DNA from: Sphingorhabdus sp. EL138
GTDB lineage: Bacteria; Pseudomonadota; Alphaproteobacteria; Sphingomonadales; Sphingomonadaceae
Length of the DNA stretch: 64,000 nt
Assembly (NCBI RefSeq): GCF_945862485.1
Contig: NZ_CAMAYF010000001.1
Span: 89,401 to 153,400 of the forward strand
Reading direction: 5' to 3'
Below, piece after piece: positions 1 to 7,782 of the stretch (position 1 is the stretch's first letter; each line of letters begins with the position of its first letter). Below the pieces are notes generated by a model, which saw nothing but the letters and a program-made list of their open reading frames with translations, made no database searches and was not told the origin of the DNA. Position numbers and translations under genes: made by a program.

Positions 1-1
1 C

Positions 2-199
2 GCCGTCGCAACTATTCAGGAACTTGGCCCCAAGGGCTTTGGCGAAGCTGTCGGCCGCAGTTGGAAAAGCTTCCTAACCGCAGCCGATGGCGTTGTGGAC
101 ATTGAAACCCATACGGGATTAGAGGCCGCCGCAAGCGTCTTTGTGGAAACGCTTCAAGGGCGGACTGATCCGCAAAAGGGAATAATCATTCAGCCTTAA
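2..199 (+). CDS. C-terminal fragment of a protein, possibly DUF2855 family
   Basis: An open frame enters from the left edge and ends with TAA at 197-199, leaving 65 residues. Visible pieces are VGRSWKSFL, DGVVDIETHTG and ETLQGRTDPQKG. The spacing of W, F, the VxIE strand and the closing GRxDPxxG segment resembles, from memory, the end of DUF2855 proteins, which are zinc-less relatives of medium-chain dehydrogenases. No catalytic motif lies in this part, so the family call is tentative. The gene converges on the amidohydrolase and overlaps its end by 14 bases, so there is no terminator between them. Confidence 0.4.
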   Translation, partial: AVATIQELGPKGFGEAVGRSWKSFLTAADGVVDIETHTGLEAAASVFVETLQGRTDPQKGIIIQP

Positions 200-1490
200 A
201 AACCCGCCCGTCCTTCATAACGAAACGCACAGATTTCAATGTCGTGATGTCCGCTATGGGGTCACCTGCGACTGCGATCAAATCGGCCGCTTTACCGGGT
301 TCAATTGAGCCAACGTCTTTTTCAACACCCAATAAGGACGCGGCATTGATTGTCGCAGCCTGAATGGCCGCGCTGGCGGGCATGCCATGTTTGACCATCA
401 ATTCAAATTCGTCTGCGTTCCGGCCATGTTTGGACACACCGGCATCTGTGCCAAATGCAATTTTTACGCCGGCGGGATAGGCTTTGGCAAGGCTCTTACC
501 GGTAACACCAATCCGCCATTGCACTTTCGCAAGAACGTCGGGCGGGTAGGCATTGGGGTTAGCAGCCAACCGCTCAAGATAGCCATTTACGGTAGACAGA
601 GTAGGCACATAATAGGCGCCTGAGGATTTGAACAATTTGATGGTCTCGTCGGTCATCATGGTACCGTGCTCAATCGAGTCCGCGCCCGCGGCTAAGGCGA
701 TGTTGACGCCGTCGTCACCATGGGCGTGTACAGCAATTTTCTTGCCGTAAAGATGCGCGGTATCAACTAATGCCTTCACCTCGTCATCGAATAACTGCCG
801 CCCGAGTCCAGCTCCAATGCGGCTATTTACGCCGCCAGTGGTTGCAATCTTGATCACGTCCACGCCACGCCGGACTTGTTTGCGTATCGCCTGACGGCAG
901 CTTTCAACGCCATCACACAGATTTTCCTGACCGATGCTGCCATGCAAGTCTTCGGAGACCGATAGCGTTGCGTCCATATGCCCGCTGGTCGTTGAGATCG
1001 AACGGCCAGCATCGATAATCCGGGGGCCGGGAAGGTCACCTGCAGCAACCGCATCGCGTAAAGCAAGGGTTGCGCCAGTGCCGTCGCCCAAATTGCGCAC
1101 CGTCGTGAAGCCAGCCATCAACGTCTTCTTCGCATTACCCGCAGCGCAATAGGCAGCCCGTGCCGGACTGTCGGTTAAGCCCTCGATTAATGCTGCATTA
1201 CCGCCAGCGTCGCTATCCAGATGTACATGGCTGTCGATTAACCCGGGGAGGACAAACTTCTCTTTCAGATCAATGATCGTCGCGCCTGCTGGTCCCTGCT
1301 GATGGCCAGAGAAAACTTCAGCGATTTTGCCGTTGCGAATAATTACAGTGGATGGTCCGCGCGGCGGGGTTCCTGGCTTGTCTAGTAGTTTGCCGACATG
1401 GATCACCGTAACCACGTCGCTTGGCTGCGCGGCCAAGGGCGTGCTGGCTAGAAAGACTGCGCCTAATGAGACAAAAACGACCTTCTTCAT
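186..1490 (-). CDS. Exported metal-dependent amidohydrolase (imidazolonepropionase/prolidase-like)
   Basis: The 434-residue product starts at ATG 1490, where an AGGGGAG ribosome site is well placed. The upstream in-frame extension to 1583 has none and would bury the signal peptide. Residues 1-22 are a signal peptide ending in PLAAQ, so the enzyme should be periplasmic. The amidohydrolase TIM barrel shows all expected metal ligands: HVH at 88-90, the probable carboxylated lysine K214 in DVIKI, HAH at 255-257, H275 in IEHG, and the GTDAG aspartate near the end, followed by the composite strand ADLIAV. Relatives cleave Xaa-Pro or Xaa-Arg dipeptides or cyclic amides; the substrate here is unknown. 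It is last in the operon, 5 bases after the TIGR03084 gene. Confidence 0.88.
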   Translation of the reverse strand: MKKVVFVSLGAVFLASTPLAAQPSDVVTVIHVGKLLDKPGTPPRGPSTVIIRNGKIAEVFSGHQQGPAGATIIDLKEKFVLPGLIDSHVHLDSDAGGNAALIEGLTDSPARAAYCAAGNAKKTLMAGFTTVRNLGDGTGATLALRDAVAAGDLPGPRIIDAGRSISTTSGHMDATLSVSEDLHGSIGQENLCDGVESCRQAIRKQVRRGVDVIKIATTGGVNSRIGAGLGRQLFDDEVKALVDTAHLYGKKIAVHAHGDDGVNIALAAGADSIEHGTMMTDETIKLFKSSGAYYVPTLSTVNGYLERLAANPNAYPPDVLAKVQWRIGVTGKSLAKAYPAGVKIAFGTDAGVSKHGRNADEFELMVKHGMPASAAIQAATINAASLLGVEKDVGSIEPGKAADLIAVAGDPIADITTLKSVRFVMKDGRVFKAE

Positions 1491-1495
1491 GCTAT

Positions 1496-2299
1496 TCAAA
1501 CTCCCCTGTCGGCGCGATGCCGTGAACCTTTTGCTGGTGGGTCCTGTGGTGGCCCCGCAAAACATTGCGCAATACCCATCCATTGATGCGCGACTTCGCC
1601 TGTGACTTCAAGCGCAGTGTCGGCAATATTGCGACATTGGGTGACGACTTGGCAGAATTCTGTCGCACTACCGGAAATCATAATACTTTCGGAGGGCTCG
1701 CCATATTCCCACACAGCGCCCGATGGCGCGGACAGGCGAACTCTCGGCATCTCGCCCGGTGGCTCGAGGCGGCGATTTTTCCATGTGAAGCCCCACGTAT
1801 TTACGCCAAGGCGTACGATGTTACCAATCCGGTCAGTGTCCTGCCGCTCCACGCCAAGAGCATCGTAAACGGCCTGCCCATGTGCCCATGTTTCCATTAG
1901 CCGCGCAGTGATTGAACTTAGCGCGCTCATATCCGGACCAACCCATTTGAGACGAAGCTTAGGATCTGTGGCAGCAAATGCCGCGGCAGTGGCTTTCGCG
2001 CGCTCTATCCAAGCGTTTCGTAATGCATGGCCCGAAAGACCATCTAGATAGCTTACCTCAAACTCAGGCAGCTTTCCCCCGCGAACACCAGCCATCATCT
2101 CGGCTACAAACGCGCCAAAGGCTGCCTTGTCACGCAATGATAAGTCGACTGCTATGTTCCAAACATGCAGATGGCGGATGATGTTGTTGATGGTCCAGCC
2201 CTTGAACTGGGTTGACGCTTCGAACTCTGCTTCGGAAAGCGGCGTCAGCAGCGCGCTTAACGCCTTGCTTTCGTCCAAAAAGTCTACTGCCTGTTGCAT
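1496..2299 (-). CDS. TIGR03084 family metal-binding protein (DinB/maleylpyruvate-isomerase-like fold)
   Basis: The 267-residue protein carries the pattern of the TIGR03084 group. There is an N-terminal four-helix DinB-like half with GWTINNIIRHLHVWN near residues 34-48 and a second conserved histidine in ETWAHGQAVYDALG near 137-150. A C-terminal domain follows, with GVNTWGFTWKNRR and an RVRLxxPSGxxWxxG strand. The histidines are the likely metal site; the reaction is unknown for the family. The C-terminal tail after WMGIAQCFAG is polar and encodes the ribosome site of the next gene. It lies 24 bases after the 133-residue protein, within the same operon. Confidence 0.75.
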   Translation of the reverse strand: MQQAVDFLDESKALSALLTPLSEAEFEASTQFKGWTINNIIRHLHVWNIAVDLSLRDKAAFGAFVAEMMAGVRGGKLPEFEVSYLDGLSGHALRNAWIERAKATAAAFAATDPKLRLKWVGPDMSALSSITARLMETWAHGQAVYDALGVERQDTDRIGNIVRLGVNTWGFTWKNRRLEPPGEMPRVRLSAPSGAVWEYGEPSESIMISGSATEFCQVVTQCRNIADTALEVTGEVAHQWMGIAQCFAGPPQDPPAKGSRHRADRGV

Positions 2300-2323
2300 T
2301 AGTTTCGTGATCCCAGATGAGTT

Positions 2324-2725
2324 TCAAATTCGAAGCGATTGGTCTTGCCAATATGCGAACACATCATCCTGCAGCGTGCGGATATGGGCATGCGCTTGCG
2401 GCCCTGTCCATTCACCTTGATAATCACTTCGCCCTGTCCACCATCCCTGCCCCGGTAAGCCGTCACCTTCACGCACCACAAGCACGGCGAGCGCAGGCGC
2501 ACCTTCTTCGGCGGTGATCTGATCTATCTTGTCCAGCGTCTTACAGACCGCGCGCATTTTGGGCCGTGTGAAGCGGAAGCCAAGGTTCAGCAAAAGCTCG
2601 GAATAGCTGATCGCACGGCCATCACGCCCACATTGCTCCAATATGGCCTTTATCCGGGCAACATCATGCAGCGCCGAAACATCTGCGGCAGGATCGCTCA
2701 AAAACTCTTCAAGGACTGGGTCCAA
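2324..2725 (-). CDS. Conserved hypothetical protein, TTG start
   Basis: The product has 133 residues and I do not recognise its family. The middle (AISYSELLLNLGFRFTRPKMR) looks like a small winged-helix unit, and a conserved-looking LAVLVVREGDGLPGQGWW segment follows. There is no signal peptide or membrane segment. The frame is closed by the NMO stop just upstream, and the first internal ATG is only at residue 57. Initiation therefore has to be at TTG 2725. An AGGA at 2733-2736, overlapping the preceding TAG stop, lies 7 bases from that TTG, which supports it. The gene sits between the NMO-like gene (9-base gap) and the TIGR03084 gene. Confidence 0.7.
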   Translation of the reverse strand: MDPVLEEFLSDPAADVSALHDVARIKAILEQCGRDGRAISYSELLLNLGFRFTRPKMRAVCKTLDKIDQITAEEGAPALAVLVVREGDGLPGQGWWTGRSDYQGEWTGPQAHAHIRTLQDDVFAYWQDQSLRI

Positions 2726-2734
2726 GTCAAAATC

Positions 2735-3676
2735 CTAAAGATAGTCGCGTCGCAAATCATTCATGACAGAATAAAATTCGTCCATCACTTCGTCGATGAT
2801 TTGCTTGGCGGGTTTCACCGCATCAATGCGTCCGGCCACTTGCCCGGAAAGCGCAATCGCAGCCTCCATGTCACCGCCGAAATACAAATCAAGTACCCCG
2901 CGCATTTCGCCCATGATGTTATCCGTTGGTTCAACGTCTAGCTTTGTTGTTCGCTCGGTGCGCAAGGCGCGCAATGCCGGTCCGGGTCCATGACGGTTAA
3001 GGAACAATGTATCGGTTTCCTTCGCGTTGATGATGGCGTCTTTCCAATTATGGTGCACGGGTGATTCCGCAGCGCTTACCATCCGTGTGCCCATTTGAAC
3101 CGCCTCAGCGCCAAGAGCGAAGGCAGCTGCCATTGTCCGTCCGCAGACGATGCCGCCGGCGGCCACAATTGGCACATCCAATTTGCTCCGGATGAGAGGC
3201 AACAGGACCATTAAAGCAACGTCCTTCGGATTTTTGAAACCTCCGCCTTCGCCGCCTTCAACCACTAGGCCATCAACGCCAGCATCAATAGCTTTCAACG
3301 CACCTGCCAATGTTGGTACGACGTGAAACACAGTAAGGCCGGCCGCCTTTAATGGTCCGCAATATTTGTTGGGGTCGCCCGCTGATGTAGTTACAAACTT
3401 GATGCCTTGGTCGACCACAAAATCAACGATCCCGGGATCACGCACAAAGGCTTGTGCGATATTAACACCGAAGGGCTTATCGGTAAGTTCACGCATCTTG
3501 ATGATTTCGGCGCGTACTGCATCCAACTCACCTGAGGATGTTTCGATGATACCAAGTCCACCCGCGTTCGACACTGCCGATGCCAGTTGCGCCCGCGCAA
3601 TCCAACCCATTGGCGCTTGAATGATGGGATATTCGACGCCGAGCAGCTCAGTCATGCGGTTCTTCATAGGCTTCAT
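2735..3676 (-). CDS. Nitronate monooxygenase-like FMN TIM-barrel protein
   Basis: The 313-residue FMN-binding barrel has the family opening (RMTELLGVEYPIIQAPMGW), the FMN phosphate glycines in VPIVAAGGI, and ALGAEAVQMGTRM. Start ATG 3676 lies one base after the stop of the DUF1330 gene, with GGAC upstream; ATG 3664 is possible, and the in-frame TTG at 3688 is less likely. In nitronate monooxygenases and FabK the catalytic loop reads GxEAGGH. Here it reads GGEGGGF, so the histidine is replaced by phenylalanine. The barrel fold is secure, but nitroalkane oxidation is not. A reductase or dehydrogenase role on an unsaturated substrate is an alternative. Confidence 0.82.
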   Translation of the reverse strand: MKPMKNRMTELLGVEYPIIQAPMGWIARAQLASAVSNAGGLGIIETSSGELDAVRAEIIKMRELTDKPFGVNIAQAFVRDPGIVDFVVDQGIKFVTTSAGDPNKYCGPLKAAGLTVFHVVPTLAGALKAIDAGVDGLVVEGGEGGGFKNPKDVALMVLLPLIRSKLDVPIVAAGGIVCGRTMAAAFALGAEAVQMGTRMVSAAESPVHHNWKDAIINAKETDTLFLNRHGPGPALRALRTERTTKLDVEPTDNIMGEMRGVLDLYFGGDMEAAIALSGQVAGRIDAVKPAKQIIDEVMDEFYSVMNDLRRDYL

Positions 3677-3677
3677 A

Positions 3678-4091
3678 TTAACGTCCAATCTTACTGGTGC
3701 GGATATTTAATTGGCCAGAAAGCCCCGCTTTGCGATGGGTTTCAATGGCCTGATATTCAGGCGAAGACATCATTTTCTGCATGGCCGAGAGTGACGGATA
3801 TTCGACCAAGGCGATCATGTCCCATTGGTCCTCAACTTCACCGATCATCATTCCAGTAACGTTCCCGGCGTAAATTTGGCGCGCCCCAACAGCTGCCAAG
3901 CAGGCCTGAATAGCTTCCCCATAACGGGCATAAGCAGCAGCGCCCGAAAGATCGGAATCACTGCCATCGGCATATTCCGCCTTGTCTTTGAACTTCAGCA
4001 AATTGACCATGATAAACGGCCCATTCTCTGGACCGCCGAAAAATGCCGAAGCCTGCTCCATTGATGGAAATATAGCATTATCGACGCGCAT
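3678..4091 (-). CDS. DUF1330 family protein
   Basis: A 137-residue alpha/beta-barrel ferredoxin-like protein. The DUF1330 pattern is plain: MVNLLKFKDKAEYADG, then AYARYGEAI, then WDMIALVEYPSLSAM, then SPEYQAIETHRKAGL. The longer frame starts at ATG 4121 without a ribosome site. ATG 4091 is preceded by GAGGGGAG about 10 bases away, so I use 4091. The biochemical role of the family is unknown; members often sit with catabolic flavoenzymes, as here, where the NMO-like gene follows after one base. It is the first gene of the five-gene operon that runs to 186. Confidence 0.8.
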   Translation of the reverse strand: MRVDNAIFPSMEQASAFFGGPENGPFIMVNLLKFKDKAEYADGSDSDLSGAAAYARYGEAIQACLAAVGARQIYAGNVTGMMIGEVEDQWDMIALVEYPSLSAMQKMMSSPEYQAIETHRKAGLSGQLNIRTSKIGR

Positions 4092-4271
4092 AAACAGCTT
4101 ACTCCCCTCAAATTTAATCATGTGCTTAAATCAGCACTGTGACATTGTAAAAGTGATTATATGCTACAAAGGCGGGCACAGACCGAACAGGGGTGTTTTG
4201 CGACATTCCTTGCCTTGGCTCGACTGCGACACAATTCGGCAGCCGCCAGAAACCCTAGATACCTGCTCGGT

Positions 4272-4916
4272 TTATGAAACAATTCTGATGTGCGGTTGGG
4301 CAAGCTTTTGCGCTGACGATTTTTTACCTAGTCCTCGAAAAATTGTCTCAACAATAGTTGCAAGCTTCTCGACCCTCAACTTGACCGGGCCAACGTAAAA
4401 AAGCGCATCGGGGTTTGTGTAGCACTGTACCATCTGGTTGATGAGGGACACTGTCTCATCAATCGAGAGGCCTTCAAAATAGCCCAAGTCCATGGCTTCT
4501 GCGACAATGAGAGAGAGATAATGATCTCCCAGATCAACATATCCGCGGACAACCTCAAAATATTGCTGGCCAATTTCGAGGTAACTTTTCAGTAGGTCTG
4601 GTTCGGCCTCATATTGAACAACCATCGCGCGAAAACGCCGCGCAAAAAATTGGTACATCTTGTCCTGCACAGGCAAGTCGGATTCTGTTACCTCAACCAT
4701 TATCGCGACTTTTTCGGCAAAAAAGCGCTCGGCCACCGCCTCAAGCAATGCTTCTTTATTGTCGAAAAAGCGGTATAGATTAGATGGCGACATGCCAGCC
4801 GCAGCGGCAAGATCTGTCATCGAGATGTCTACCGCCCCGCGCTTGCGAACCAAATCATTTACCACCTCCAGCAGTGCAGTTCTTCCAGCATCAATGTCTG
4901 TTTGTGGGCGCGCCAT
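4272..4916 (-). CDS. TetR family transcriptional regulator
   Basis: The 214-residue protein starts MARPQTDIDAG. Its N-terminal helix-turn-helix spans about residues 28-52 (DISMTDLAAAAGMSPSNLYRFF), the classic TetR_N signature, followed by an all-helical ligand domain that I cannot assign to a ligand. ATG 4916 is chosen because the upstream ATG 4952 has no ribosome site and would put a clear inverted repeat into the coding region. The 180-base gap to DUF1330 suggests that the catabolic operon has its own promoter and that TetR regulates it or its own gene. It is transcribed in the same direction as dinB, 65 bases downstream of it. Confidence 0.88.
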   Translation of the reverse strand: MARPQTDIDAGRTALLEVVNDLVRKRGAVDISMTDLAAAAGMSPSNLYRFFDNKEALLEAVAERFFAEKVAIMVEVTESDLPVQDKMYQFFARRFRAMVVQYEAEPDLLKSYLEIGQQYFEVVRGYVDLGDHYLSLIVAEAMDLGYFEGLSIDETVSLINQMVQCYTNPDALFYVGPVKLRVEKLATIVETIFRGLGKKSSAQKLAQPHIRIVS

Positions 4917-4927
4917 TTCATTTCCTG

Positions 4928-4945
4928 TGTTACATATACATAACA
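4928..4945. promoter_or_regulatory. Candidate TetR operator
   Basis: Inverted repeat with perfect arms TGTTA and TAACA separated by eight bases; over nine-base arms seven positions pair. It begins 12 bases upstream of the TetR start codon, the usual place for an autoregulatory TetR site. Size (18 bases) and symmetry fit a TetR dimer. I found no second copy in front of DUF1330. Confidence 0.5.
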
Positions 4946-4981
4946 GTTTCATGATATATGACGAAAAATTTCAATTTTCAA

Positions 4982-6079
4982 TCAATCAAATGTAAATTGT
5001 CCCTGCGGCTTTGCACAGTGCGCGATTTCATCGTGCCCTACCAAACCGGATAATGTTAGCCCAAGAAGCCGAACGCCCATTTCGACGGGTAAAATTTGAT
5101 CAAGCAAAGCATGCCCAACCTGCGCAATGGTTGCACGGTCGGACAAGGCATACCCAACGGTACGAGAGCGCGTGATCGTCCGGAAATCCGAATAGCGTGC
5201 CTTCAATACTAATGTCCTACCCTCTGCCTGATACCGGTCAATGCGGTCCCAAACGATATCGACTATTTCTTCTAATGCATCCCGCAGTTCTGGTTCACTG
5301 CGCTTGTCGTTGTAATAGGTGCTTTCCGCCCCGATCGATTTGCGCACAGCATTTTCGTTGACTGGACGGTGATCAATCCCGCGTGCGGCCCAGAAAAGAT
5401 AGCTGCCCCAACTGCCAAAATGCTGTGCCAGCCACGCCTCATCCTTTTGCGCAAGGTCCGCGCCCGTATGCACCCCCAGCTTTGCCATTTTCTCGGCAGT
5501 ACGCGGCCCGACGCCGTGGAAACGGCGTACAGGCAAGCTGGCGACAAACTCCGGGCCTTGATCCGGCAATATGACGCACATTCCGTCGGGCTTATTCTGG
5601 TCGCTGGCCAGTTTCGCAATGAACTTGTTGTAGCTTACGCCAGCGCTGGCGGTAAGCCCCGTCTCGTCGCGGATAGCCGCGCGGATTGCCTTAGCAATCT
5701 TGACCGCTGACCCGATGCCCTGCTTGTCATGGGTCACATCAAGATAGGCCTCATCTAAGGAGAGCGGTTGAATGAGGTCGGTGTGCCGCGCGAATATTTC
5801 TCGAATTTGCCGAGATACATCTTTGTAGGCCTCAAACCTTGGTTTGACGAAAATTAGGTCGGGGCATTGCCTTTGCGCCGTGACCGAAGGCATGGCCGAG
5901 CGTACACCGAACGCGCGCGCTTCATAGCTTGCCGCAGCGACTACGCCACGCTTGGAAGAGCCGCCGACGGCGACAGGTTTGCCCCGCAGATCGGAGTTAT
6001 CCCGCTGCTCAACGCTGGCATAAAATGCATCCATGTCGACATGGATTATTTTGCGGATGAGAGCGGGATCCCCTTCCAT
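4982..6079 (-). CDS. dinB: DNA polymerase IV (Y family)
   Basis: The 365-residue translesion polymerase. The first catalytic block is HVDMDAFYASVEQRD near residue 13, the second is SLDEAYLDVT with the metal-binding D and E near 108-109, and the thumb helix-hairpin-helix includes FHGVGPRTAEKMAKLG. The little-finger domain follows with SRSRTVGYALSD. I start at ATG 6079, 13 bases after the acyl-CoA ligase stop; the longer frame to 6130 overlaps that gene and has no ribosome site. Pol IV extends mismatched or lesion-blocked primers. The gene has no promoter gap of its own and appears to be the last gene of an MBL-hydrolase/acyl-CoA-ligase operon. I see no LexA-type box beside it. Confidence 0.93.
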   Translation of the reverse strand: MEGDPALIRKIIHVDMDAFYASVEQRDNSDLRGKPVAVGGSSKRGVVAAASYEARAFGVRSAMPSVTAQRQCPDLIFVKPRFEAYKDVSRQIREIFARHTDLIQPLSLDEAYLDVTHDKQGIGSAVKIAKAIRAAIRDETGLTASAGVSYNKFIAKLASDQNKPDGMCVILPDQGPEFVASLPVRRFHGVGPRTAEKMAKLGVHTGADLAQKDEAWLAQHFGSWGSYLFWAARGIDHRPVNENAVRKSIGAESTYYNDKRSEPELRDALEEIVDIVWDRIDRYQAEGRTLVLKARYSDFRTITRSRTVGYALSDRATIAQVGHALLDQILPVEMGVRLLGLTLSGLVGHDEIAHCAKPQGQFTFD

Positions 6080-6092
6080 TGCAGACCAACGC

Positions 6093-7775
6093 CTAAGGAC
6101 CCAGCGCGATCCGCAATGCTTTGCGGTCAAGCTTTCCGATCATTGTTTTTGGCAAGACATCCATGATCGTGACACCCTGAACGCGTTCATGCTTGCCCAA
6201 TTTCGGGTTTAGCCAGGCAGCAAGTACAGCGCCATCTACGGTTACCCCATTGTGCAATGTCACAAAGGCCCGCGGAATTTCACCGAGATATGCATCTGCA
6301 ACGCCAATGACGAGCGCTTCCTTGACCGCAGGGTGTTGGTAGAGCACATTTTCAACCTGGCTTGGGAACACCTTAAACCCGCCAACGGCGATCATGTCCT
6401 TCAACCGGTCAACGATGAAGATAAAGCCTTCTTCGTCAATCGTCGCGACATCGCCGGTGCGCAGATACTTGCCGAGAAACACTTCTGCATCCGCCTCTGG
6501 CCGATTCCAATATCCGCACATAACCTGTGGACCAGAGAAAGTAAGCTCGCCGGGTTCGCCAGGTAGAGCGGGCTTAGCCGGGTCCTCCTTGTCAACAAGC
6601 CGGACGTCGGTTCCAGGGAGAGGTTGCCCGATGCTGCCAAACTTATTCATGCCCTCATAGGGGTTGCACGAAACGACACCTGAGCTTTCGGTCAAGCCAT
6701 AGCCTTCTATGACGACGGCTCCGGTAGCTGTCTCAAACCGCTTTTTCAGTTCACCGGCCAAGGGCGCACCGCCCGAAATACAGGCGCGAAGGCTGCTGAA
6801 ATCGGTCTTTGCAAGGTTCGAGCAATCCAGCAACGCTTGATACATGGTCGGCACGCCAGGAAGCGAAGTTATCTTTGCGCGGGTAATCGCCGCCAACGCG
6901 GCCTTTGCCTCAAAACGCGGAAGCATGACAATTTCACCGCCATTGGCGATTGTGCGATTAAGGACGGTCGCATTTGCGAAGACATGGAAAAACGGCAGGA
7001 CACCAAGGATGCGATCATCCAATGGTTCATCAGGCTGATTCATTCTGCTGTGCGGATCAAGCATGTTGATTTGCCGCGCATTGGCCGTAATATTCTGATG
7101 GCTCAGCATTGCACCTTTGGGTGTGCCAGTGGTCCCGCCTGTATATTGCAACTGCGCAATATCTTTTTCGGGTGCACACGGCTGAATCGTATAATTGCCT
7201 TCATTTGCGACCAGATGGGCAAAAGTAGACACACGACTATCTGGGGGTATCGCCGCAATCTCGTTCCGTTTGAACAAACGATATGCCCAGCTTTTCGCTT
7301 TTGGCAACGCTTCGGATATGCTTCCAACGATCAATTCTTTCAGGCTGCTATTGTTGAGTACCTTCATCGCCGTGGGCAGTAGCGCCGCCGCAGAGACCGT
7401 GAACAAAATGGAAGTCCCGCTATCGGCAACCTGGTGCCCAAGTTCGTCTGCTGTGTAGAGCGGCGAGAAATTGACGACTGTCGCGCCCGCTGCCAGGGCG
7501 CCATAATAAGCCGCAATATACTGCGGCACATTCGGCAGAAACAGGCCAATATGGTCGCCCTTGCCTATACCCTTATTCTGCAACCCTCGGGCGACGCGTC
7601 GAACTGTCTGCGCCATCTCGGCATAGCTATATTTGCGGCCCATGAAGTCCGCCATTGCTGCACGGCCCATGCGCTCGGCCGATTGAAAAAACAGGTCATG
7701 CAACGCCAATGCGGGAAACTGCTGATCCCATTTGCTAGGATGAAGATAGTGGTCGCTCCAAATGCTCTGCGTCAT
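6093..7775 (-). CDS. fadD: Long-chain acyl-CoA ligase (AMP-forming)
   Basis: The 560-residue product belongs to the ANL adenylating superfamily. The P-loop-like A3 motif YTGGTTGTPKGA lies near residues 213-224, the A5 motif EGYGLTES near 360, the hinge motif YLRTGDVATIDEEGFIFIVDR near 440-460, and the catalytic lysine in KTMIGKLDRKALR near the C-terminus. It should activate fatty acids to acyl-CoA via acyl-AMP at the cytoplasmic membrane, feeding beta-oxidation. The start MTQSIW at 7775 falls 7 bases after the MBL gene stop. Exact chain length preference cannot be read from sequence; the symbol follows closest resemblance. Confidence 0.87.
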   Translation of the reverse strand: MTQSIWSDHYLHPSKWDQQFPALALHDLFFQSAERMGRAAMADFMGRKYSYAEMAQTVRRVARGLQNKGIGKGDHIGLFLPNVPQYIAAYYGALAAGATVVNFSPLYTADELGHQVADSGTSILFTVSAAALLPTAMKVLNNSSLKELIVGSISEALPKAKSWAYRLFKRNEIAAIPPDSRVSTFAHLVANEGNYTIQPCAPEKDIAQLQYTGGTTGTPKGAMLSHQNITANARQINMLDPHSRMNQPDEPLDDRILGVLPFFHVFANATVLNRTIANGGEIVMLPRFEAKAALAAITRAKITSLPGVPTMYQALLDCSNLAKTDFSSLRACISGGAPLAGELKKRFETATGAVVIEGYGLTESSGVVSCNPYEGMNKFGSIGQPLPGTDVRLVDKEDPAKPALPGEPGELTFSGPQVMCGYWNRPEADAEVFLGKYLRTGDVATIDEEGFIFIVDRLKDMIAVGGFKVFPSQVENVLYQHPAVKEALVIGVADAYLGEIPRAFVTLHNGVTVDGAVLAAWLNPKLGKHERVQGVTIMDVLPKTMIGKLDRKALRIALGP

Positions 7776-7782
7776 ACAGACA

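Noticed and set aside
4145-4169. TTGTA/TACAA repeat between TetR and DUF1330
   Set aside because: Five-base arms with 15 bases between and no similarity to the TetR operator candidate.
4917-4952. Earlier TetR start at ATG 4952
   Set aside because: No ribosome site, and it would place the candidate operator inside the gene.
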